A DNA stretch of 64,000 nt from positions 372,001-436,000 of the forward strand of contig CAJTIY010000001.1 in assembly GCA_910576555.1 (NCBI GenBank), given 5' to 3'. Under the pieces are notes generated by a model. That model saw only the letters and a list, made by a program, of their open reading frames with translations, was not told where the DNA came from and ran no database searches. This document shows, one piece after another, positions 33,580 through 40,470 of this stretch (positions are counted from its first letter, which is position 1; every line of letters starts with the position of its first letter). A program made the translations under genes and the position numbers. Source of the stretch: an uncultured Alistipes sp. GTDB taxonomy: Bacteria; Bacteroidota; Bacteroidia; Bacteroidales; Rikenellaceae.

Positions 33580-34308
33580 CTATCGCCATTCGACCGAGGC
33601 GCGTACGGCCGCGATGCCGTCCTCGGCCGCGATCTCGAACAGCGCTCCCCGCTCGTGCCGTTCGCAGCCGATCGCAAGGGTCTGTCCGTAGCGGCACTCC
33701 TTGAGGAAATGGAGGTCGAGCCGCACGGGAGCCTCGCACGTCAGCAGCTCGAGCGGCATCATGTCGAGCATCATCTCGATGTAGCGCATCGTGTTGACAT
33801 GGCGGTTGAAGTCGATGTCGCTGTAAACCACCCGGTGGGTCGCCGTCTCGGTGGGCGCCACCGAGCGGATCTTACGGGGACGCTCCGCGGGCGAGGGCTC
33901 CGCGACGATCGCCTCGGCGTGTTCGCGCCCCACGCCCGAAAGATCGACCGCCGACCGGCTCCGCAGGTCGATCATCGCCCACTGGCTCACGGCCCGTCCG
34001 AAGATGCGGCCCGCAGCGTCGGCGAGCGTGAAGTTGCGCGTCGAGAGCACGCGGCCGTAGTCGCTGATCCACGTCTCGATGCGGTAGTCGGCATACTGCT
34101 CCGGCCGGGCGTCGAGCTCGATGGCCATGCGCGAGAGCACCCACGAACAGTTGGCGGCATTCAGCGCGTCGACGCCGAAACCGCGGCCGTGCGCATCGAG
34201 GCCCGCTGCATTGAGGATCGCCGCGCCCAGTGCGGGGATCGTGGCACGGAAGGTGAAATCGACCTCCTGCGGTTCGATGCTACAGTCGAAACATGTTTTT
34301 TCTGCCAT
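33580..34308 (-). CDS. Acyl-ACP thioesterase
   Basis: This 242-residue double hot-dog protein resembles FatA/FatB-type bacterial thioesterases. The second hot-dog has the catalytic-region sequence SDIDFNRHVNTMRYIEMMLD (Asp-Asn-His); the first has WVLSRMAIELDARPEQY. It releases free fatty acid from acyl-ACP in the cytosol. It is monocistronic from the promoter at 34335 and divergent from the DUF2975 gene. Confidence 0.92.
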   Translation of the reverse strand: MAEKTCFDCSIEPQEVDFTFRATIPALGAAILNAAGLDAHGRGFGVDALNAANCSWVLSRMAIELDARPEQYADYRIETWISDYGRVLSTRNFTLADAAGRIFGRAVSQWAMIDLRSRSAVDLSGVGREHAEAIVAEPSPAERPRKIRSVAPTETATHRVVYSDIDFNRHVNTMRYIEMMLDMMPLELLTCEAPVRLDLHFLKECRYGQTLAIGCERHERGALFEIAAEDGIAAVRASVEWR

Positions 34309-34334
34309 TTTCCCGATAATTTATTTTCGTAGAA

Positions 34335-34342
34335 CAAAGATA
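34335..34342 (-). promoter_or_regulatory. -7 promoter box for the thioesterase gene
   Basis: On the minus strand this reads TATCTTTG, 26 nt upstream of the ATG, with TTTG about 21 nt further upstream. Confidence 0.72.
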
Positions 34343-34555
34343 CGAATAAGCCGAGCGCAAAAGCAAATTTATTTGCATTTTGCCGAGACGAAGTATCTTC
34401 GGCGAAGGCCGCGATAGGGATAACCACACCGATCGGCCCCGAAAATCCGCCGCCCGCAACAGACGCAACAGACACCCGTCGCAGCGACGCCTACCGCCCG
34501 ACAGATGCTCCGTCGATCGAAAAATCCCGCGAAGCGGCATCAAAAAAAGAGTCGC

Positions 34556-34592
34556 ATTTATCGAAAAACGATAAATATTATTTGTTTTTCGA
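34556..34592. promoter_or_regulatory. Nested inverted repeats overlapping the -33 box (candidate operator)
   Basis: ATTTATCG-AAAAA-CGATAAAT (34556-34576) is a perfect 8-bp dyad. TCGAAAAAC (34561-34569) is repeated inverted as GTTTTTCGA (34584-34592), so its right arm overlaps the TTTG -33 box. The position fits autorepression by the XRE protein encoded downstream. Confidence 0.55.
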
Positions 34593-34611
34593 AATTATAA
34601 TCGTATATTTG
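34582..34611 (+). promoter_or_regulatory. Promoter of the DUF2975/XRE operon
   Basis: TTG at 34582-34584, a 19-nt spacer and TATATTTG at 34604-34611. The leader to the ATG is about 22 nt. Confidence 0.85.
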
Positions 34612-34638
34612 CATATCGGAAAATAAATACAGAACGAC

Positions 34639-35328
34639 ATGCAGCAGAAAAAACGCCTGCACAAGCACTTGTTGCTGATCTACATCTTCTACTTCGTGGC
34701 GCTGATCGTGGGTCTGGTCGCCAGCTTCGCACCCCAGTTCACCGCAGGGTGGCGCGAAGCCGGTCAGACGCTCGACAACGATCTCGGTCACGGCTCCGTG
34801 CGCACCTACTACGTCAACGCCCCCGTAGCCTTCCGCTCGGGAGAGGGCATCGAAATCGAGGGGCTGCCCGAAAACGTCACGCTGCGTGCCGACGAGATCA
34901 CGATGAGCGTCTCGGTGCCCGAAACCTACACGCTCCGCAACTCGTTCCGCGTAATGGCGAACAACGGCTGCGCCTATCTGCTCTCGATGCTGCGGGCGTG
35001 CTCCTATCTGGCCGTACTGGTATTGATCGCCCTGATCATCAACTCGCTGCGCAAATCGATCCGCGACGAGCAGCCGCTGCGGCGCAGCAACATCGGCCGC
35101 ACAAGAACCATCGGCATCCTGATTCTCGCGGCCGCCTTGTGCGGAGCCTTCGAGAAGTGGATCAACATCCGCGAAGCGACGCGCCTGCTGGCCGACACGT
35201 CGTTCGAAGTGGCGTCGACCTTCCCGCTCGACTACTGGGACGTGATCGTCGGCATCCTGTTCCTGTTCATGGCCGAGGTGATCGCCATCGGCCGCAACTT
35301 GAGCGAGGAGCAGAAACTGACCATCTGA
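34639..35328 (+). CDS. DUF2975 membrane protein
   Basis: This 229-residue protein has hydrophobic helices at about 9-31, 110-132, 153-171 and 197-215 and a soluble loop (32-108) between the first two. The layout matches DUF2975, a family that nearly always accompanies a small Cro/CI-type regulator, as here. No function has been established. An operon with the XRE gene 51 nt downstream is inferred. Confidence 0.85.
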   Translation: MQQKKRLHKHLLLIYIFYFVALIVGLVASFAPQFTAGWREAGQTLDNDLGHGSVRTYYVNAPVAFRSGEGIEIEGLPENVTLRADEITMSVSVPETYTLRNSFRVMANNGCAYLLSMLRACSYLAVLVLIALIINSLRKSIRDEQPLRRSNIGRTRTIGILILAAALCGAFEKWINIREATRLLADTSFEVASTFPLDYWDVIVGILFLFMAEVIAIGRNLSEEQKLTI

Positions 35329-35365
35329 AAATCGCATGCAAATGACTACGTTACACACCATTAAC

Positions 35366-35374
35366 GGGGGGGGG
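35366..35374 (+). repeat. Homopolymer of nine G before the XRE regulator start
   Basis: G9 at 35366-35374 is followed by AAGAC and the ATG at 35380. It occupies the ribosome-binding position of the XRE gene, where slippage would change spacing. Confidence 0.8.
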
Positions 35375-35379
35375 AAGAC

Positions 35380-35601
35380 ATGGCTATAATCATCAACATC
35401 GATGTCATGATGGCCAAGCGCAAGATCTCGCTCGGCGAACTGGCCGAACGCGTCGACATCACGCCCGCGAACCTCTCGATCCTCAAGAACGGCAAAGCCA
35501 AAGCGATCCGTTTCTCGACGCTGGAGGCGATCTGCCGCGAACTCGACTGCCAGCCGGGCGACATCATCGAATACCGGCCCGAACGGCCCGACTGCGAATA
35601 G
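35380..35601 (+). CDS. Small XRE/Cro-type transcriptional regulator (YozG-like)
   Basis: The 73-residue protein is essentially a single helix-turn-helix: ISLGELAERVDITPANLSILKNGKAKAIRF, then TLEAICRELDCQPGDIIEY. It pairs with DUF2975 as in many Firmicutes and Bacteroidetes. It probably represses its own operon through the inverted repeats at 34556-34592. The G9 tract lies 5 nt before its ATG. The M16 gene follows after 35 nt and could be co-transcribed. Confidence 0.9.
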   Translation: MAIIINIDVMMAKRKISLGELAERVDITPANLSILKNGKAKAIRFSTLEAICRELDCQPGDIIEYRPERPDCE

Positions 35602-35636
35602 AGCGAAACACGAAAACACCCAATAATCAAACGCGT

Positions 35637-38459
35637 ATGAAAAAGTTCCTATTGACGATCGTCACGGCGCTGGCAGCTACCGGCGTCATGGCGCAGCTCA
35701 ATCCGATGCAACCGATTCCGGCGGACAAGGAGGTCCGCACGGGCCGGCTCGACAACGGAATGACCTACTACATCCGTCACAACGAGAAGCCCAAAGGTCA
35801 GGCCGACTTCTACATCCTGCACGATGTCGGCGCGATTCAGGAGAACGACGCCCAGCAGGGTCTCGCCCACTTCCTCGAGCACATGGCCTTCAACGGCACG
35901 AAGAACCTTCCGGGCAAGCAGCTCACCGAGTATCTGGAGACCGTAGGCGTGAAATTCGGCGCCAACCTCAACGCCGGCACCAGCTGGGACTATACGGTCT
36001 ACAACATCTCCGACGTGCCGACCTCGCGCGAAGGGATCATCGACAGCGCGCTGCTGATCCTCCACGACTGGTCGCACTTCATCGCGCTCGAACCGCAGGA
36101 GATCGACTCCGAGCGCGGCGTGATCATGGAGGAGCTCCGCACGCGCGACGGCGCGGGCTGGCGTTCGACCATCGAGCTGATCAAGGCCCTCGGTAAGGGC
36201 ACGCGCTACGAGCAGCGCAACCTGATCGGCTACCTCGATGGTCTGAAGGGCTTCCACCACAAGGAACTGGAGGAGTTCTACCACGCATGGTACCGTCCCG
36301 ACTATCAGGCCGTGATCGTCGTCGGCGACATCGACGCCGAAGCCGTCGAAGCCAAGATCAAGACGCTGATGGCCGACATTCCCGCGCCGGGGGCCGATGC
36401 CGCACAGAAGGAGGAGATCGTCATTCCGGACAACGAAGCTCCGATCGTCAGCATCTACACCGATCCCGAGATGCAAGGGTCGCTCGTCCGCCTCTTCATC
36501 AAGCGCCCGGCGCTGCCCGAGCAGTACAACAACCTGATCTACGGCAGGATGATGGATGTCGTGCAATCCTACATGACCGCCATGGAGAACGCACGCATCG
36601 AGGAGATCGCCATGCAGCCCGACGCTCCGTTCCTCGGCGGCGGCATGGGTGCCGGCGACGTGGTGGGCATCTGCCCGACGATGAATGCCACGGTATTCGT
36701 GGCCTCGACGCAGGACGGCAAGCTCAAGGAGGGCTTCGAGGCGCTTTGCACCGAGATGGAGAAAGTCCGCCGCCACGGCTTCACGCAGGGCGAGTTCGAG
36801 CGCGCGCAGAACGACCTGCTGCGTCAGGCCGAACGCAAATACGCCAACCGCAACGACCGCCGCAACGAGGAGTACGTGCATACCTACCTCTCCGCCTTCC
36901 AGAAGAACGCTCCGATGCCCGATGCCGAGACCGAATGGCAGCTCGACAGCCTGCTGATTACGGCGATGAACGTCGATGCCGTCAACGCCTTCGCACAGCA
37001 GGTTATCACTCCGACCAATCAGGTGATCGTGGTTACGGCCCCCGTGAAGGAGGGTGTCGAGACCCCCACCGAGGAGGAGCTGCTGGCCATCCGCGACAAA
37101 GTGGCCGCTGCGGAGATCGCCGCCTATGAGGACAACGCCGTCAAGGAGCCGCTGATCGCCGCCGGTACCACGCTGAAGGGTTCGCGCGTGAAGAAGACCG
37201 AACACGACGACGCTTACGGCACGACGACGTGGACGCTGAAGAACGGCGTGAAGGTGGTCGTGAAGCCGACGACGTTCAAGGCCGATGAAATCCGCCTGTA
37301 CGCCGGAGCCGAGGGAGGTCTCTCGAACCTCTCCGACGCGGAGTTCTACATGGGCGAAATAATGCCTTCGATCAACGCGATGTCGGGCGTCGGCAAGTTC
37401 TCCGCCACGGAGCTCAAGAAGCAGCTCTCGGGCAAGTCGGCGAGCGTACAGCCCACGGTCGGCAACTACACGAGCGCGATGTCGGGCGTCTGCTCGCCCA
37501 AAGACCTCGAGACGATGCTCCAGCTGCTCTACCTCAACTTCACGCAGCCGCGTTTCGACGAGAACGACTACAACACGCTCGTCAAGATGCTCGAGGCACA
37601 GCTCTCGAACGTCATGACCAACCCCGACTACATCGCCGAGAAGAAGTTCAACGACGTGGCTTACGGCCACAACCCGCGCCGTCAGATGATCTCGACGGAG
37701 CTGCTCGAAGGCTTCTCGTTCGAGGAGCTCCCCGCCATCTACGACAAGCTCTTCCCGGGTGCCGGCAGCTTCACCTTCACGTTCGTGGGGAATGTCGATC
37801 CCGCAACGCTGAAGCCACTCGTCGAGAAGTACATCGGTTCGATCCCCGCGGGTAAGACGATGACCTTCACGAACGACGGAGGCACTCCCGTCGAAGGTGC
37901 CGTCACGGAGGACTTCGCCGCACCGATGCAGCAGCCGAAGGTGGGCGTACGCTACCTCTTCTCGGGCGACATCGACAACACGATCGCCAACAAGGTGGCC
38001 CTCAACTTCCTGACGCAGGCGCTCAACTCCCGTTACCTCGTCTCGATCCGCGAGGAGAAAGGCGGCACCTACGGCGTACAGGTATGGGGTCAGACGGAGC
38101 GTCTTCCCGAAGAGTCCTACATGCTCAACATCCAGTTCGACACGAACGAGGAGATGGCCGACGAACTGCGTGCGATCATCCTGCAGGAGATCCGGCAGAT
38201 CGCGGAGAACGGCCCCAAGAGTGAGGATATCGAAAAACACCGCGAGTTCATGCTCAAGAGCTGGAAGAACAGCCTCGAGGAGAACGGCAGCTGGGTGAAC
38301 TACATCCGCCTGAAGAACGAGGCGGGTCTCGACTACCTCGCCGGTTACGAGCAGGCGCTGCGCGACCTCACGAACGAAGACGTGCAGCGGATGGCGCAGA
38401 AGATCCTCGCTGACGGCAACCTCGTGCAGGTAATCATGCGTCCGGCAGCTGCGGAATAA
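35637..38459 (+). CDS. M16 family zinc metallopeptidase
   Basis: This 940-residue protein has a signal peptide (MKKFLLTIVTALAATGVMAQ). The inverted zinc motif HFLEH lies at residues 78-82 with the downstream Glu region EIDSERGVIMEEL. It contains two M16 halves plus inactive C-terminal M16 domains (the second begins near residue 530, TTTWTLKNGVKVVVKPTTF). It is a periplasmic pitrilysin-type peptidase that would degrade peptides entering a closed chamber. A strong terminator follows. Confidence 0.93.
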   Translation: MKKFLLTIVTALAATGVMAQLNPMQPIPADKEVRTGRLDNGMTYYIRHNEKPKGQADFYILHDVGAIQENDAQQGLAHFLEHMAFNGTKNLPGKQLTEYLETVGVKFGANLNAGTSWDYTVYNISDVPTSREGIIDSALLILHDWSHFIALEPQEIDSERGVIMEELRTRDGAGWRSTIELIKALGKGTRYEQRNLIGYLDGLKGFHHKELEEFYHAWYRPDYQAVIVVGDIDAEAVEAKIKTLMADIPAPGADAAQKEEIVIPDNEAPIVSIYTDPEMQGSLVRLFIKRPALPEQYNNLIYGRMMDVVQSYMTAMENARIEEIAMQPDAPFLGGGMGAGDVVGICPTMNATVFVASTQDGKLKEGFEALCTEMEKVRRHGFTQGEFERAQNDLLRQAERKYANRNDRRNEEYVHTYLSAFQKNAPMPDAETEWQLDSLLITAMNVDAVNAFAQQVITPTNQVIVVTAPVKEGVETPTEEELLAIRDKVAAAEIAAYEDNAVKEPLIAAGTTLKGSRVKKTEHDDAYGTTTWTLKNGVKVVVKPTTFKADEIRLYAGAEGGLSNLSDAEFYMGEIMPSINAMSGVGKFSATELKKQLSGKSASVQPTVGNYTSAMSGVCSPKDLETMLQLLYLNFTQPRFDENDYNTLVKMLEAQLSNVMTNPDYIAEKKFNDVAYGHNPRRQMISTELLEGFSFEELPAIYDKLFPGAGSFTFTFVGNVDPATLKPLVEKYIGSIPAGKTMTFTNDGGTPVEGAVTEDFAAPMQQPKVGVRYLFSGDIDNTIANKVALNFLTQALNSRYLVSIREEKGGTYGVQVWGQTERLPEESYMLNIQFDTNEEMADELRAIILQEIRQIAENGPKSEDIEKHREFMLKSWKNSLEENGSWVNYIRLKNEAGLDYLAGYEQALRDLTNEDVQRMAQKILADGNLVQVIMRPAAAE

Positions 38460-38482
38460 CCGCCCGACGACGTGTTATGGAT

Positions 38483-38515
38483 AAGGGCGGCCCCTCGCGA
38501 AGGGCCGCCCTTTTT
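38483..38515 (+). terminator. Terminator after the M16 peptidase gene
   Basis: An 11-bp stem (38483-38493 with 38502-38512) is followed by a T run. Confidence 0.92.
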
Positions 38516-38621
38516 CATGCGCTCCCGTCGCAGCCGGAGAACGGCGGCGCCGAACCATAAGCTGCGGCTCCGACGGCACAAACGGATACGAGCCGCAGCA
38601 GCGCGGCATCGGCACCACGAA

Positions 38622-38935
38622 GCCGAGACGCTCCATCGATCCAACGAGCGACTCGGCAACCACAGCTCGAACCGAAGACACATAGCCGTCCCAGCGAGGG
38701 GCCCGACAGCCGCAGCACAAACCGGAAATACAGACCACCCCATCAAGCGGCTCGGCAGCCACAGCTCGAACCGAAGGCACATGGCCGTCCCAGCGAGGGG
38801 CCCGACAGCCGCAGCACAAACCGAAGGCACATGGCCGTCCCAGCGAAGGGCCCGACAGCCGCAGCACAAACCGGAAATACAGACCACTCCATCAAGCGAC
38901 TCGGCAACCACAGCTCGAACCGAAGGCACATGGCC
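38622..38935. repeat. Array of 49/50-nt degenerate tandem repeats
   Basis: Two related unit types alternate. The 50-nt Y units lie at 38671-38720, 38770-38819, 38820-38869 and (partial) 38919-38935; the 49-nt W units lie at 38721-38769, 38870-38918 and, more diverged, 38622-38670. Y2 and Y3 differ at one position, Y1 and Y2 at two, W1 and W2 at three. Y and W share about 18 of their last 25 positions, so both come from one ancestral unit. The order is W-Y-W-Y-Y-W-Y'. No supported gene lies here. Confidence 0.88.
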
Positions 38936-39363
38936 AACACATCGAACGAATCCGGCAGCTGCTACACGAAACCGAGCCGACTTCCGGCAAGGCGAAGCAA
39001 CGGGCCAAAACCGTCCGGCCATAGATCAGATTTCATCGCAGTCCGTTACGGAACGCCAGCCGCTACGCGTACGGAACGCTCCAATATCATGTCATGGCGG
39101 AAACAGAGCGCCAGCCCGGCATCCGTTGCCGTCCGGGCTGCAAAGCATATCCCCGCATTCCGATACAGCCGCAACCGAGGCCGACGAAGCGCCCTGCCTT
39201 ATCGCTTCCGCAGCCACAGCGCATACCACGCCACCGCAGCCGCAATCCAGCCCCAAAGAAATGCGCCCTTATCCCGAAGCAGCTGCAACCGCAGCCGCAG
39301 CGCATGCCTCCTCCACGGCCGCACGCCCCGATGACGCCCCCTCCGCAGCGAGCGGCTCCAACG
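38936..39363. other. Gene-free, C/A-rich continuation of the repeat region
   Basis: This region holds no credible gene. Motifs such as GCAGCCGCAACCGAGGCCG and GCAGCCACAGCGCATACC recur loosely and look like older, decayed copies of the repeat unit. Frames stay open on both strands only because of base composition. Confidence 0.5.
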
Positions 39364-39395
39364 AAAACGGGGTCTCCCTCGTGAAGGAGACCCCG
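39364..39395 (-). terminator. Terminator of the nucleic-acid utilisation operon
   Basis: On the minus strand a 10-bp stem (39395-39386 with 39377-39368) is followed by TTTTCGT. It lies 25 nt after the DUF5689 stop. Confidence 0.87.
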
Positions 39396-39419
39396 CGGCG
39401 AAACGCCCGGACGGGCGAA

Positions 39420-40442
39420 TCAGAAATCGATGTCCTCGCGGCTGTTGATCAGCAGCTGGTACTTGATGTAACCGCCCGTACGCGACGAGTACTTCGTGTA
39501 GATGGCCGTCATATTGCCCACGGCACCCGGCGCCGGAAGATCCATGAGCGCGAAGTTCGCATAACCGCTCACGCGGGCGATATAATTGCCCGCATCTTCG
39601 GCCGACGAACCGCTCGGGAAGAACGAGAACCACGACGAACCGTAGTACTTCTGACCGGCATAGCTGTAGGCATACGTGTCGGGCATTTGCTTGTCCGTAC
39701 CCGGAATCAGCTGGTCCTTGTAGTACTTGGTCGTATAGGTCGCCGTGGACGAACCGTTCAGATAGAGCGTCTCCAGATAGTTGGGATAGATATCCGAACC
39801 GTCGGAGCCCGAACGGTAGTTGAGCCCCTCGAAACGCACCAGACGCCCCAGCGCATCGTCGTTGAGCACCGTACGGTAGTTCTGGGCATTGACCACCAGC
39901 GTATCGGCAGCCGTAAGCTCGCCCATAGCGCCCGGTTTGACATACTGCTCGATCGTCACGCGATCCTCGAGGTTGTTGTTGGCATAGCCGTTCTCGAGAT
40001 CGGCTTCCGACGGCCGGCCGCCCACGCTCAACATGTAGCGGTAGTTGCCGATGACCAGCCCCTGCGTCTTGACGAAGATCGTCTGGCCGGGGTGGTAATA
40101 AACGTAGTTGCTGGTGCTCAACCGCAACTCGATGGCCGACTCCGACGTCTCGTCGTAGATGTAGAGCGACTTATAGACGTTGCCCGCACGGTCGCTCGAG
40201 ATGACCTTGCCGCGGATGACATAGTCGTCCTCGATATAGAGCGTCTTGGCGAGGCTGTTCGCCTCATGACCGTAGACGTCGTAGAAGAGCTGCTTGAAAT
40301 CCCGGATCGAGATGAGGCGGCTGTCGGCGAAATCGGCCTCCGTCCACACCTTGTCGGGTGCGGGTCTGTCGAAATCGCTGTAGCAGCCGACGGCGCACGC
40401 CCCGAGGGCGAGCGTCAGGAAAACCTTCGATATTCTGTTCAT
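39420..40442 (-). CDS. DUF5689 domain lipoprotein
   Basis: This 340-residue lipoprotein has a signal ending in AVGC, giving Cys20. Residues about 30-140 form the OB-fold-like DUF5689 core (DDYVIRGKVISSDRAGNVYKSL, GIELRL-type strand, GLVIGNYRYMLSVGG). The rest is beta-rich (DLPAPGAVGNMTAIYTKYSS). It is the last gene of the five-gene operon, 28 nt after the TonB-dependent transporter gene. I infer a surface-exposed binding partner of that transporter, in the place SusD takes in glycan systems. Confidence 0.85.
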   Translation of the reverse strand: MNRISKVFLTLALGACAVGCYSDFDRPAPDKVWTEADFADSRLISIRDFKQLFYDVYGHEANSLAKTLYIEDDYVIRGKVISSDRAGNVYKSLYIYDETSESAIELRLSTSNYVYYHPGQTIFVKTQGLVIGNYRYMLSVGGRPSEADLENGYANNNLEDRVTIEQYVKPGAMGELTAADTLVVNAQNYRTVLNDDALGRLVRFEGLNYRSGSDGSDIYPNYLETLYLNGSSTATYTTKYYKDQLIPGTDKQMPDTYAYSYAGQKYYGSSWFSFFPSGSSAEDAGNYIARVSGYANFALMDLPAPGAVGNMTAIYTKYSSRTGGYIKYQLLINSREDIDF

Positions 40443-40470
40443 AACTGTTTCTCTTTAAAATCGTCCGACA

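Larger units (their letters stand above)
34309..34638. other. Divergent intergenic control region
   Basis: These 330 nt carry the minus-strand thioesterase promoter at the left end and the operator and promoter of the DUF2975/XRE pair at the right end. The middle (34375-34540) shows no gene or clear structure. Confidence 0.6.

Noticed and set aside
38622..38935. CRISPR array
   Set aside because: The segments between copies are themselves repeats, units are 49-50 nt and directly abutting, and no cas gene is present.
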